This document shows, piece after piece, positions 46,560-58,635 of a stretch of DNA of 64,000 nucleotides. The stretch is from positions 50,843,580-50,907,579 of the forward strand of contig CM045729.1 of the NCBI GenBank assembly GCA_024760905.1, read 5' to 3'. The notes beneath the pieces were generated by a model. The model worked only from the letters and a program-made list of their open reading frames with translations, was not told where the DNA came from and made no database searches. Each line of letters starts with the position of its first letter. The stretch's first letter is position 1. The position numbers and the translations under genes were made by a program. Source of the stretch: Plotosus lineatus (taxonomy: Eukaryota > Chordata > Actinopteri > Siluriformes > Plotosidae).

Positions 46560-47430
46560 TAAATTGTTTGAGGTGTGATTTAGTGGTGAAAAATGTTACT
46601 TCGCATTGAGAAGGTTCAGGGTTTGTATACCAGGTCCTTTTCTGTATTGAGCTTGGATGTTTGTTCAGTGTACATTGGTGGCACAGTGGCCAGCTATTCC
46701 CACTGTTGGATTTTTGTGCATTGAATGTAAAAAATTCCGAATGCCATAAATGGAAACGTCCAGTGATTGCATGGCCTTCTGCCATGTGCTCCACTTTCCA
46801 TGTCCATGCACATTAGGTCATGACTCTCAATTGCTCAAAGGTGTGAATGTGAGTGCAAGTGCAGGTGTGTCTGTTTTAACTCTGCCATAAACTGGTCACT
46901 GTTCAGGATGTACCCCGCCTTGTATTTGAAGTTAGCTGGGATTGGTTGCAGCTTCCCTGTGATCTGATGGATAAGTGATGCATATAATGCAGTGTAAATA
47001 ATAATGTAAAAATAATGTAAATGCAAAAAATATGCATGTTAATATGCCTGGTGATTGTCGTCTACATCGCTGTATGTTAAACCACTTTTTATCACTAATA
47101 ACAACCTGTCAACTGTGAAAACAACAGAAACACATCAGCATGTAGGAAGACAGTGAATAAATAGTGGCATGTTATCAAAACTGAATGTAAGAGTGCTTGT
47201 ATGGGTTTCCTCTGTGAACTCAAATTTCTCCACACATCCCAAAGACATGGACATTAGGTTAACTCCCTTCTCTAAATTCTCCTTTAAATGTGAATGATTG
47301 TGTCTGTGTTAGCTCTGAAATGGATTGGCAACCTGTTCTGAGTGTACCTCACTTCTTGCCTGAAGTTCGTTGTTATTGGCGGCAGCTTTCCTCGCAACAC
47401 TGATAGATAAGCTGTATAAATAGTGCCAGT
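46560..47430 (+). mobile_element. Degenerate SINE IV / L2-like fragments
   Basis: Pieces such as TTCAGGATGTACCCCGCC and AGCTGGGATTGGTTGCAGC (near 46905-46950) and CAAAGACATGGACATTAGGT (near 47240) belong to the common fish tRNA-headed repeat with an L2-like tail. The boundaries are unclear. Confidence 0.45.
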
Positions 47431-47684
47431 GATTATAGCGATTAAAAGTGCTGTAGATTATTGAAAGAATTTGGTAACGGGCAGAATGGTAAAACCACGG
47501 CTGCTGCTCGGGTTAACCGTGTGTACAGTTTTATCTGTTCTCTTTGTGCACATGTGGTTTACACTGGGTTCTCTGGTTTTCTCCTAATGAACAAAATGTG
47601 TGAATGTCCTGCCTACATGATGTCCTACGATGGGCTGGACATTCGATGGGCTGGACATGTGATGGGCTGGGCATAAATTAATTA

Positions 47685-47715
<31 letters not shown>

Positions 47716-47717
47716 GA
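47685..47717. repeat. (TA)n(GA)n microsatellite
   Basis: TA then GA units directly left of the ribozyme-bearing inverted repeat and its 59-bp flank. Confidence 0.9.
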
Positions 47718-47815
47718 TTTTCTGAGTAGATCCTTCCGTAGGAGAGTGCTCAATACTTTTTGGTAGAGCAAATAAACAAAAGGACAGGACAAAGGCTTTC
47801 TATTGAAACTCCATT

Positions 47816-47872
47816 TATCACTACAGATCTGTTTCGAGGGGTGGTGAAACCATCCCCTCTCTTCAGGTGATT
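47816..47872 (-). ncRNA. Type I hammerhead ribozyme (minus-strand arm)
   Basis: Exact reverse complement of the motif at 47904-47960, so all core nucleotides are the same. The predicted cut lies between 47822 and 47821 on the - strand. Confidence 0.8.
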
Positions 47873-47903
47873 ACAGAAGAATAATAAAGAAGAATTCTTC
47901 TGT

Positions 47904-47960
47904 AATCACCTGAAGAGAGGGGATGGTTTCACCACCCCTCGAAACAGATCTGTAGTGATA
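47904..47960 (+). ncRNA. Type I hammerhead ribozyme (plus-strand arm)
   Basis: Self-cleaving RNA motif. In order: stem I strand ATCAC (47905-47909), core CTGAAGA (47910-47916, the CUGANGA box), stem II GAGGGG...CCCCTC (47917-47922 with 47935-47940) extended by TGGT/ACCA with one bulged A and a TTC loop, core GAAA (47941-47944), a short stem III (CA/TG closing a GATC loop), cleavage dinucleotide TA (47953-47954), then stem I strand GTGAT (47955-47959). The required G-C pair next to the core and the A-U pair by the cut are present. A two-to-three-pair stem III is typical of Penelope-like and retrozyme hammerheads, which usually act as dimers. Confidence 0.85.
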
Positions 47961-47997
47961 AATGGAGTTTCAATAGAAAGCCTTTGTCCTGTCCTTT

Positions 47998-48000
<3 letters not shown>

Positions 48001-48039
<39 letters not shown>
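48001..48039. repeat. (TA)n microsatellite
   Basis: Lies between the ribozyme palindrome and the next DNA transposon, abutting both. Confidence 0.93.
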
Positions 48040-48043
<4 letters not shown>

Positions 48044-48575
48044 GATCCCTCACTTTCCGCGGTTAATTGGGACCGAGATCCCCCTGCGACCACTGAATTC
48101 CACGAAGTAGGATCACCCCCCCCCAACTCCCCCGACTGATGTATACGTACATGTATATGTTTATATAATATCAATAAATACATATTCAATACTATAAATG
48201 CTTATAATAACAATTAAACATTAAAAAATAATGCATGAGATGTAAATAAAATATAAATACACACACATACAGACGCGCACGTGCACTCAGATGCACACCT
48301 CACAAAAATGTAACTAGTTTTGATGGGAGGGTTTGGGTTGTTTTTTGTTTTGTGTTTGTTTAGGGTTTTATTTTATTTTATTTTATTTATTTATTTATTT
48401 ATTTATTTTTGCATAATTGGCCTTGTTTTGCAGGCATTTTCCTTAACTTTTTCTCCTATTCTTTCTTATTCTTTCTTAATTTCCTTATTTATTAATTCGA
48501 TGAACATTTTTAGAAAAAAACATGATGCACTGAAGCCGCATGAATTGCAGCTCGAAGTAGCGAGGGATCCCTGTG
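48040..48575. mobile_element. Tigger-like MITE (CAGAGATCCCTC ends), copy A
   Basis: Left end CAGAGATCCCTCACTTTCCG; right end reversed CACAGGGATCCCTCGCTACT; TA on both sides. The interior (AATATCAATAAATACA, TTTTGCATAATTGGCCTTGT) matches copy B at 52679. No transposase frame is present; the 124-codon frame at 48320-48694 is low complexity. Confidence 0.85.
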
Positions 48576-48577
<2 letters not shown>

Positions 48578-48624
<47 letters not shown>

Positions 48625-48626
48625 AG
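48578..48626. repeat. (TA)n(TG)n microsatellite
   Basis: Begins at the right target TA of MITE copy A. Confidence 0.92.
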
Positions 48627-49000
48627 TTTTATGGCACTGCATTATGAATTATTTTGCTTATGAAATCATAGCCTCTGCAGTATTTCTAATGTGAGATTGA
48701 GTCAAGGCTGTCAGTCTCTGGTTAGTCTCTCCCTCCCGACCTCCTGCATTGAGAGAGCTGCTTTCAACGAAAGCCTTACATAAGGTAGCGATAGCAGTAG
48801 TCGGATGTTGTGTGATGCGTGGGAAGACAGGAGATGCTGGGTGAGATCTCGAGAGAACTTGCAGTCTAGAGTCTGTATTCATGTTTCAGTTATAAACCAA
48901 GTCATGGCTGTGGTGTCCACGTAGGTGTGTGTAAGAATTTTAGTGTTGGTCTCATGGGCAGGGTCAGGATTATTTACCTTTGTTGTCTGTGCATTTGTGC

Positions 49001-49006
<6 letters not shown>

Positions 49007-49092
<86 letters not shown>
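49007..49092. repeat. (TG)n microsatellite
   Basis: About 42 TG units. The flanking 48630-49006 and 49093-49540 hold nothing recognised. Confidence 0.95.
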
Positions 49093-49093
<1 letters not shown>

Positions 49094-49544
49094 TGTTTGA
49101 GTCCGTGCAGAGTGGCTTCTCAGTATAAAACCCTAATATCAATGCATTTTCATTAAATAATAATGCTACCCATTTGTTTGTTATTTCACAGGATACGTCT
49201 GATGTGTGTGTTATTTAATTCAGTTTAATCCCACTAGATTTCTGCTCAGTAGCAAAACACACAGCTACAACGGCAACACTGCAGAGAGAGAGAGAGAAGA
49301 AGGGAGGAGGTGCAGAGCTTCTGAGAATGAAAGAGGTAAAGGACAAGAGAAAAAAGTGGAGTGAAAACAGACAAGTGACTGACTATAGAGAGACATTTAA
49401 TTTTATATTTATAATTTTAAATTAAATTATTATATTATATTTTAATTTTAAATGTATGTTTATAAAACATAAAAAACCCTCCACATTAACCATTTTAACC
49501 AATTTGCAGACGTTTTTGAGTCACAGAATATCGGAGGAGCTGTA

Positions 49545-49775
49545 GCATGATGGTGTAGTGCTTAGCATGTGCGCCTCATAGCAAAAAGGTCCTGGGCTCA
49601 AATCCTGGGCGTTTCTGAGTGGGGTTCGCATGTTCTCCCCGTGTGTGTGTGCATAAATTTCCTCCAGGTACTCAGTTTTTCCCTGCAGTGGTCTGGCAAG
49701 TTGCTCAAGGTGTACCCCACCTTCACCAAGAGCCGACTGAGGTAGACTCAGCTTCCTGGCTACCCTAATGGGATA
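49545..49775 (+). mobile_element. SINE IV (tRNA head, L2-like tail)
   Basis: Head GCATGATGGTGTAGTGCTTA with B box GGCTCAAATCC, then TTCGCATGTTCTCCCCGTGT, then the tail TGTACCCCACCTTCACC and CTACCCTAATGGGATAA. It is the common fish tRNA-SINE layout. Confidence 0.75.
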
Positions 49776-50739
49776 ATCATCATCATTTCTTACCTCGTGG
49801 CCTGCACTCGGCCATAGGGCACGACTGCGTAAAGAATGTATATTCCAGCAGCCGATTTAGCTCTCTAGAATCCATCACAGTTGTCTGTGCTTGATCTATC
49901 CCAAGCAGATTTTCTATTTTCGTTCAGGTCTTATTGAGTGTTCTTTTATTGAACAGCTTCTGTTTTTGTAGTGAGCAGCAAACCTGGCCCATATATCAGG
50001 TACTGTATTGCGTTTGGCGGCGATACTTTATTGAGCGTGATTTTGTTATAATATAAGTAGTTGTTCGTTTGTTATCTTAAAAGCCCAGTTGAGTGACAGG
50101 GTTCACACCCTTCTTCAGTCTTAAAACAAGGTGGAGTATTTTTTCTGACAGATCTTCCCATCGCCATCTTTCTCAAAAAGCCATTCCATATGGTCTCAAT
50201 CTTTTGAAGGTCAGCAGCTGACAGATCCTGTGGTTGAATTCCAAATAGAATTCAAATCCATATGAAGCAGTTTGGAAAAGGAATGAATGAAAAGTATATT
50301 GGAGTAGATATGGACAGACAGCATCTATGGGACAGTGTTTAGAAACACAATGCTACTGTGAGAATGTGCTGGGATTCTTTACTGAATAGCACTGGAAGTT
50401 CAGCCTCTCAGTAAGAATCTTCTTTGCTTCTTTATATGGCTTAATGTGGTGTGTTGAATAATGCTGCTGAAGAATGTGTTACAGCTTTATTCAATTTGTA
50501 GATTGCAGCCGACAAATTCAAGAATGATAGAATGCTTGCGCGGCTTTCTATATGGGGTGAACACATCATTCCCAACTGTTATTAGAGCATGGCACTAAGT
50601 TTGGGGCATTTGTTGGCCATGCGCAGTACTTGACAATGACTTATGGGTGCCACTATCTCCTGGTGTGTTTGTAGATTCGACCCCTCACAGTACGGACAGA
50701 AGACATTCAGCACAGCCAGAAAACTACTTCTGGGGAAGT

Positions 50740-51110
<371 letters not shown>

Positions 51111-51624
51111 GGCCCTGAGGTATATCCCTTCTTTGGCCAGAGTAAGATGAGGGGCAGTGCCATGGTTGTTTTGAAGAAAATATCCCGAATAACATCACTG
51201 GGCTTACCACAGAATGCACAATTATTTATATTGATTCAAAGTTAGTTTACAAAGGATACTAGAGCTAAATTAGATTTGTGCAAATAAATTTACACTTACT
51301 TACATAAGAACTGTTCAGCCCAATAAGATCTCAAAATGTTCTCGCTGCAATCAATTTGTATTCCTTCCATGCCAGGTTGAAAAACTTATTTTTTTTTTAT
51401 TTACACTACATAAGCTCAAGCATTTAAAAAATGAATGAATGAATGCATGGTTAAAAATCGAAAGACTATTTAACAAACATAGATTAGTATACTGGATATT
51501 ATTTGTATATTTACATGACTTTTTGGCACCTGAATTTGGGCAAAAATCATGACAGAACTCCTTTAAAAATGCCTAACATGAGGAAGAATGTGAGGAGTTT
51601 CATATAAAAAGCCAGTATTCATCA

Positions 51625-51890
51625 TTCATTCATTTTCTGAATTGCTTAATCCTAATTAGAATCATATGGACGTGGGCGCCCATCATAACCATTTCTAAGC
51701 TAAGGGGGGACAGCTCTGGACAGCTCATGCAAGCTCATGTTGTAGGGCCAACACACATACACATTCACAACCACTCGTACTCATTCTCACACTTCGGGGC
51801 CATAGGGGACAGCCAATTAGAGTACTGTGCATGTTTTTGGACTGTGGAATGAAACCTTAGTACCCGAACCATTGGCCAGGAGGGAGCTGA
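51625..51890 (-). mobile_element. SINE IV / L2-like copy, diverged
   Basis: Starts with the reversed tail ATTGCTTAATCCTAATTAGA, then GGACAGCTCATGC, a CACACATACACATTC stretch (unexpanded microsatellite position) and GTGCATGTTTTTGGACTGTG. Confidence 0.65.
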
Positions 51891-52229
51891 CGTGTACCCA
51901 TTACTGTACCCATACCTTTTGTCCGCCACACGCGTGAGGAGAGTTGAAGAGGCTATCTTGGCTTGTGGCTATGAAGTATCTTGGCTTGTTTTGAGATCAT
52001 TGCAGTGTTATATTTCGTTATCGCCGAAACCCCTCTACAATCGGAACGATATTGAAGCAAAAGTGTTTCGTTGAACAAGACCTCCGATCTCGCAAGAAAG
52101 CAAGTTAATATTGAATGAGGACCTCTGATCTTTCAAACAGGTACTGTAATTCTGCTTTAAATATTTAAACATTTAAATAGAATTGTTCCGTCAGCTTCGC
52201 ATTTGGCAAAACACACCATAGAGACATGG

Positions 52230-52231
<2 letters not shown>

Positions 52232-52298
<67 letters not shown>

Positions 52299-52350
52299 AG
52301 AGTGTGTGTGTGTGTGTGAGAGAGAGCTAGAGAGAGAGAGAGAGAGAGAG
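52232..52350. repeat. (TG)n(AG)n microsatellite
   Basis: A TG run of about 66 bp, a short interruption and AG units. Confidence 0.95.
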
Positions 52351-52439
52351 ACTGCCTACAGAGTCAGTCAGAGATGAAAGGAGGCTTAACTTAGTTTAGT
52401 TTTTTTTTAAGTTGTTTAATTCAGTAAATGTTTAATAAA

Positions 52440-52572
52440 TGTGGTGTACTCGCCGAATGTGAGCAGAATGTGGCTCATCTGGACTTCCAGATCCGCCGAA
52501 TCAGGCGTTTGACATGTAAAACCGCCGCGTTAGAAAAAATGCTCTGGAACGGATTAATTTCATAAGTAGGAG
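52440..52572. mobile_element. Right part of a decayed Tigger-like element
   Basis: The end reversed reads CAGTCGGCCTCCTACTTATG, then GAAATTAATCCGTTCCAGAG, the same beginning block as the elements at 29656 and 34026. The inner part (reverse complement GATCTGGAAGTCCAGATGAG) resembles the shared module. A left end was not identified. Confidence 0.6.
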
Positions 52573-52576
52573 GCCG

Positions 52577-52590
52577 ACTGTGTGTGTGTA

Positions 52591-52678
<88 letters not shown>
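52577..52678. repeat. (TG)n(TA)n microsatellite
   Basis: Mostly TA (about 45 units) between two Tigger-like ends. Confidence 0.95.
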
Positions 52679-52681
<3 letters not shown>

Positions 52682-53177
52682 GCAGGGATCCCTCACTTTC
52701 CGAGGTTAATGGGGGGAGAGACACCCCCCCTGCCACCGCTGATTTCCGCGAAGTATGATCGACCCCCCTGTCTGGCGTATACGTATATGTATATGTGTAT
52801 ATAATATCAATAAATACACATTCAATGCTATAAATGCATATAATAAGAATTACATTTTTAGAAATAATGCATAAGATGTAAATAAAATATAAATACACAC
52901 ACATACAGATGCATGTGCATACACTCAGATGCGCATCGCACATAAAAATGTAAGTTGTTTTGTTGGGAGGTTTGGGGGTTTTTTGTTTGTTTGTTTTTGT
53001 TTGTTTCAGGCTTTTTTTGCATAATTGGCCTTGTTTTGCGGCATTTCCCTATTTTTCCTTCATTTCCTTATTTTTTATTTTTCGATGAATATTTTTGAAA
53101 AACATGCAATGCACTGAAGCTGAAGCCACAGAAACTGAAGCACGAATCTGCGGCTTAAATAAAGTTAAGGGGGCCAA

Positions 53178-53180
<3 letters not shown>
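52679..53180. mobile_element. Tigger-like MITE, copy B of the 48040 family
   Basis: Left end CACGCAGGGATCCCTCACTT; interior as in copy A (AATATCAATAAATACA; TTTTTGCATAATTGGCCTTG). The right end differs: reversed it reads CAGTTGGCCCCCTTAACTTT. TA repeats lie on both sides. Confidence 0.8.

Positions 53181-53233
<53 letters not shown>
53181..53233. repeat. (TA)n microsatellite
   Basis: Fills the gap between two TA-targeting elements. Confidence 0.93.
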
Positions 53234-53235
<2 letters not shown>

Positions 53236-53734
53236 TGCCCATTCATGGTTCACTGATCGCGGCCCCACATACCTGCGGATCAGCAGCCCCTGAAGTTACC
53301 GGCATATGATTCAAATTTAGCCAATGGCTGAGAACTTTTTTTTCTCCCTTTTGCTGATTGGTTGTAGATGATGTGAACACCTTTTTTTTGTCCTTTGTTC
53401 ACAAGTTATCAACGTAATTGCCTGAATTGTGAAGTAAATTTTTTAGTGTGTTTTTAATGATTATTTAAGCCCTATGCTGCTACTCAAACGTATCTTCTCT
53501 AGCTTCTGGTACAGAGCCTAAGTGCTTTATTTATTCATAAATATTATCACAGTAGAAAATTAAAAAGTTTTTACTTAATCATTACTACATTTTACTACAT
53601 TATTACTGTGTTAATGAAGCATATTTTAGCGCATGTAATCTCATACACAGGGTTTTTAAACCGCGTCAATTATTCACGGATCTTCAGGATCCATGGGTAG
53701 GGTACACAACCCCTATGAATAACGGGGACCTTCT
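53233..53734. mobile_element. Palindromic Tigger-like family, copy 4 (short, diverged)
   Basis: Shares TCAAATTTAGCCAATGGCTG and TGCTGATTGGTTG at the left, and TTACTACATTATTACTGTG and AGCATATTTTAGCGCATGTA at the right, with copies 1-3. The inner inverted arms and centre are missing, leaving about 500 bp. Confidence 0.7.
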
Positions 53735-53754
53735 ATATATATATATACTCACTC

Positions 53755-54018
53755 AACAGGTTGTCACTGTCACCCCAGTGTGGCTATCTGGGTTATCAAA
53801 GGCCGGCCATGTCTCTCACTGCCTGTGGTGTGAGGTTGTAAAAGAACCATTACTGATTTTTGTAAATAGTAGCTGTATAGCCATCAGCATGTTTCTGTCC
53901 TGTGATGGCCTGGCAAGCTGTCCAGGGTGTACTCTGCCCTTGCCCAGAGTTGGTTGAGATGGGGGCAAGCCTTCTCAGAACCCTAATTAGGATTAAGCAG
54001 TTCAGAAATTGAATGAAA
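53755..54018 (+). mobile_element. SINE family I, 5'-truncated, L-type tail
   Basis: Starts near CAGGTTGTCACTGTCACC in the head/body junction and ends CCCTAATTAGGATTAAGCAG, then an ATGAA tail leading into a TA repeat. Confidence 0.85.
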
Positions 54019-54019
54019 A

Positions 54020-54087
<68 letters not shown>
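54020..54087. repeat. (TA)n microsatellite
   Basis: Directly follows the SINE tail. Confidence 0.93.
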
Positions 54088-54091
<4 letters not shown>

Positions 54092-54269
54092 ATAAAAACA
54101 CTGTATGTGTTGCACTGTAATACAGCCTTAATTACAGTGCAAAATCACCAATTCAGTTGATCAGATCAAAGCTCAGCAAGATTATGTGGCCATAAAATGA
54201 AGTCAGCTGATGTCCTAAATACTGCATACAGAATGACCAGGTTATGACATCAGCAGACATTTTCCTCTC

Positions 54270-54420
54270 TGATAATGAAGGAGTGGTTCAGGGAGCATGA
54301 GGAATCATCTTCACACATGATCTGGCACCACACAGTCCTGACATGAACCCTATTGAAAATCTTTTGGATGTGCTGGACAAGACTTTATGGATTGGTTCAA
54401 CTGGTGCAAAATAAACCCAA
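54270..54420 (+). mobile_element. Tc1-like transposase scrap
   Basis: The + strand around 54318-54380 reads HDLAPHSPDMNPIENLLDVL with one frame change, matching the region around the last catalytic residue of Tc1-like transposases. No TIRs were found. Confidence 0.5.
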
Positions 54421-54599
54421 ATCTGGATCGAAAAACTGTTGTGATGTTGCTTAAATTGGTCTGAACAATGGTGTAGCTATTACAAGCTGTAACCAATATT
54501 TGAGTGTGTGAAATTTTTTGGGTGGGGAGTGTATAAAAATAAGAATGTATACACGTATTCTCACGCATGTGTCTTCTTTAATCATAACTTTTTAATACG

Positions 54600-55165
54600 T
54601 AATTGGTATCTTTAAATATTTACTACAGTATTTGGTCTGAATAATATAATTTATTACATATCATTTTTACTTTTATTTATGTAACAAAACAAAACTTAAC
54701 TTAGAGAAGTATTTCCAAAGAAAATATCTAGAGCACTATTTGCAGAACAATGAATCTGGCAACCCTGACTATCATTTCAGTTATGAGATTACATACCCAG
54801 TTACATTCACTCTATTTGAGTGTGTATGAGATAAACCAAGAAAAAAAAAACAAGCTATGTTTAGAGCAAAGCATGTCTACACTGAGCAAGGATTAGGTTA
54901 TGTAGAAATATAAAAGTGTATTTTGGTAAAGTGAAGCAGAGCAGACTACAGTTCAGCATGTTCCTTTGCAGTTGGTTGTTCAGTGTCCTTGTAGTTTGAG
55001 CCCATAATCTCTATTAGAATGCTCACATTTTGGCCGCATTAAAAGTTTTCTTTGTATAATGCAGTAAGAGAAGGAGTGGTCTTGTGCTGTGGACTTAATA
55101 GGGTTTAATAGGATCTATCCACAATAGGATCAATGCACAACTGCACTATCTTCACTGATGTTGCT
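54600..55165. other. Intergenic stretch, nothing recognised
   Basis: AT-rich unique-looking sequence without ORFs or repeat families that I recognise. Confidence 0.5.
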
Positions 55166-55169
55166 AATG

Positions 55170-55300
<131 letters not shown>

Positions 55301-55937
55301 ATTCTTTTCAACATTAGTGCAGCTAGTGATTTTCTCTAGCAGTTAGAGATGGTGTTTTTCCTCCTCTTCTTTTCCACTGTCAGCTTATTTTTTCGAGAAA
55401 AGGACACAAGTCAATAGAATTAAAGTGCTGATGGGAATCTCTGCATTAGCAGTGCCAATATAACACTATATCTCAAACAGACACATTGCTCCCATCCATG
55501 TTGCTACCATCCACTTTCTCCTAGCTAAGTCTCACCTTCTCAGTTCTCATATTGCATAAATGTGCAATATGAGTCATGTCTCATTATGTGTAGAAAATGA
55601 GCTGCTAGTTGAGCATTTTTTCGGGCCGGACAAACCACTGTGTAGGAATTATCAACCTTGCAGTGGTTTTCTGCAAATACCAACGTCACATAGTTCAACT
55701 ACCAATACTCCCACTTGTCAAATTGCTTTAGGGTCCTCTATCTATTGCTTGACTGATGCATCTGTATAATGCATACAGTTCTCCAAAGAGAATCATCCAT
55801 ACTATTAAATGAGACCTTGAATAACAATCAGACACAGCCTGCAATCTTTAACACACACTCAGCCTGTATGAGTACATGTGTGCTTTTTTGTGCCTACAGT
55901 GTCTCATAACCTTTACCTCAACATTTGTAGCCACTAA

Positions 55938-55939
55938 GT

Positions 55940-56016
<77 letters not shown>
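55938..56016. repeat. (TG)n microsatellite
   Basis: About 38 TG units. The flanks 55301-55937 and 56017-56560 show nothing recognised. Confidence 0.95.
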
Positions 56017-56017
<1 letters not shown>

Positions 56018-56561
56018 ATGCTCATCACAGAAGCTTTTCCTCTCAGGGAAACGAGAATGCAGGTGGGCGGCTGGAATGAAGAAATGAAGAGAAGAACAGA
56101 GCTGCATCTTTTATCCCTCATCCCTCTGCCCAACATAGGCACGAGTGGGTGGTGTGGAGGCACCACAGCCAGTTTACACCCCCGTTTTTCTCTCACATAC
56201 AGACACACATTACAAGAAATTTGGATTATTTTCTGAATACGTATATACAAAATGTCCAAAAGCTTGTGTAAAAGTCTCCATCCAGATACCAGTTTCACAA
56301 AACAAATAGAAACTATTAAGAACTATGTCATAATTAGTAATATGTGTAATATACAATGCTTAATAAATCTTTTAGACAACGTCTCACAATTAACAGAAAT
56401 ACAAATTGTTTTTAACCTTCGCTTCATGTGTTTACACAGAATATAATGATCCCAGTCATCTTAATATTGTAGATATTATTTCAAGAAGAATGAGCAATAT
56501 GAAATATTATAAATGGGGGACTGGCCAAGACTCCAGATGTGAATCTATTTGAACGTGGGTT

Positions 56562-56902
56562 CATTCATTCATTCATTCATTCATTTTATGAACCATATAA
56601 TCCTAATTAGGATCCTGGGGAGGCTGGCACCCATCTCAGCCGACTTTGAACGTGGGCAGAGTACACCCTGCATAGCTCGCCAGGCCATCGCAGAGAAAAA
56701 ACATGCTGATGGATATGCAGCCTACACTTTATGAAAGTCAACAATGGATCCTTTACATACCTCTCATCACACAGTGAGAGACATGGCCGGCCTTTGATAA
56801 CCCAGTTAGCTGCACTTTGGTGACCGCAGTTGATAGTGGGGCTTGAACCCCTGATATTGAGATCAGTAACCCAGCACCATTCCACCAGACCACCACTGCC
56901 CC
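56562..56902 (-). mobile_element. SINE family I, L-type tail
   Basis: Begins with ATTC tetranucleotide repeats (the ATGA tail read in reverse), then ATATAATCCTAATTAGGATC, and ends at the head GGGGCAGTGGTGGTCTGGTG (- strand). Confidence 0.9.
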
Positions 56903-57524
56903 AAACATGCATTTAATGTGTTCAATTGTTTAACTACTCCTACTAATACGGTTATATTTCTTGATGGGTGAGGTTATTTGTATGTCTTTGTTTTTAAGAA
57001 GCTTTACACAAGGAAATTATTAACAAGTTTTGATTAATAGTTTTCGAGGCCGTGGAGTATGGACTCATATGGAGTATATCACTTCAATAGATTGTTGTTA
57101 TAATCGAGATGATGATCCTAATCTGGGAGTTTTTAAAGGATTCTTTACCACTGCAGGATAGGGGCAATTCTAACAATCTTGCAGTCAATTACACAAGTTA
57201 AGACCCCAACGCTCCCAAAAAATTTTACAATATAACATCTATATAAGATCTATCACAAGCTAGAGTGCCATGCTGGATCTGATGATCTGTGAATGGTGGG
57301 ATCTATGTGGTTTGATGAGAAAAAACTGAAAGTGAAAGTGATATTTAACAGAAATTTAAAAAGGAGGGAAATGAGCTACCTTGGTTGGAGTTTGCGCTCT
57401 CTGAGTGCTTCTTGATGAAGACTGGGATTGGTTTATTCAAAAACTGATTGCATGAAAATTTCCTCCAAAGACAGTCATTGGCAACATTTTGTTACAAACT
57501 ATTTGGAACATTTGGTGAAAAGCT

Positions 57525-57628
57525 TTGGTCAAGGCCCAAACAGTGGCAGCTTGCCGGTACTTTGACTTACACCCCCAACCTGATCAGAAACCCAGAGCAT
57601 TAACCACTGAGCTAACCCTGCCCTCATG
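57525..57628 (-). mobile_element. SINE III head fragment
   Basis: On the - strand AGGGTTAGCTCAGTGGTTAA leads to a CTGATCAGGTTGGGGGTG block and CCACTGTTTGGGCCTTGACC, matching the head of the SINE at 6205. Confidence 0.65.
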
Positions 57629-57639
57629 TAAAGGTCCCA

Positions 57640-58625
57640 CTGTTCTAAAGGTAAGAAGAGACAATATTAAATACATCATCATCTTATTCTTCTTACAGTT
57701 GTTCCAAGGTTGGGTCGTGGGGGCAGCAGCCTAAGCATTGAGGTCCAGACTTCCCTCTCCCCAGCCACTTCCTCCAGCTCTTCTGTGGGAACAACATGGC
57801 ATTATAAAACTAGCCAAGAAACATAGTCCCTCCATTGTGTTCTGGGTCGTACCCGGGGTCAATTCCCAGTTGGACATGCGCGAAACACCACCCCAGGGAG
57901 GCATTCAGGAGTTATTCTAATCAGATGCCTGCGCCACCTCAACTAGCTCCTCTCAACATGAAAGAGCAATTCAGTTCAATTTTGCATTTTACTTTTAATT
58001 TTTTGTCACCTTACATTCTTCAACACAAATAAAACATGAATTGCAATAAACTTTAAATTTTGTATTTATTTTATTTAATGGGAGGCAGGTCTCTAAATTT
58101 GTTACTTCTTCAGCCCTTGAACTCAGTGGATTTGGCTGTTCAAGGTGTAGCCATAGCTTTTCAGGAGTTAAATTGTTCACTCACTTGTGTAATCTCTGAA
58201 AAAGAAAACGGAAGCAACAGAAAGGAAGACTCTGGAGAGTTTAGTGAAGTTCAAAATGGCACCATCTTAGTATGCCAGCTTTTCAACAACTGAATATATC
58301 AAATTTCCACACCGCTACAGCTGCCTGTGTCAACTGACAGTGACGTTACTGTACAGTGGAAATGCCTAGGAGCAACAACAGCTGGCTACTCAGACCCACA
58401 GGCTGGGACCCCAGAGAGCTGGAAAGCTTTGTGTGTAAAATTCTTCTGGCATGACTTCAGCTTCTGGGAGAGCAAAACAATGTGGGTTTTTATGGTTGAA
58501 CAACCACAGGCAAGCCTAAAATGTTCAGATCACAAGTTCTAGCCATAAGACTATTGAGCAGTGGAAATGTGTGGACCATTTTTCAACATAGAAATATGTA
58601 CAGGCATCTCAGAAGCTGATATTAT
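57640..58625. other. Intergenic stretch, nothing recognised
   Basis: Several short frames exist but show no domain. No repeat family is recognised. Confidence 0.5.
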
Positions 58626-58635
58626 GGCCTATGGG

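Larger units (their letters stand above)
47776..48000. mobile_element. Perfect inverted repeat (107-bp arms), probable Penelope-like terminal repeats
   Basis: Arms 47776-47882 and 47894-48000 are identical as reverse complements over all 107 bases, with the 11-base loop AATAAAGAAGA. Each arm carries a hammerhead ribozyme. The left copy extends outward for at least another 59 bp (47717-47775), while the right copy stops at a TA microsatellite. Penelope-like elements are known to carry hammerhead ribozymes in terminal repeats and often to have inverted, truncated terminal copies. That identity is inferred, since no reverse transcriptase is present here. Confidence 0.8.

Noticed and set aside
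48320..48694. 124-codon + frame as a membrane protein
   Set aside because: The hydrophobic look comes from T-rich and TA-repeat DNA within and beyond a MITE.
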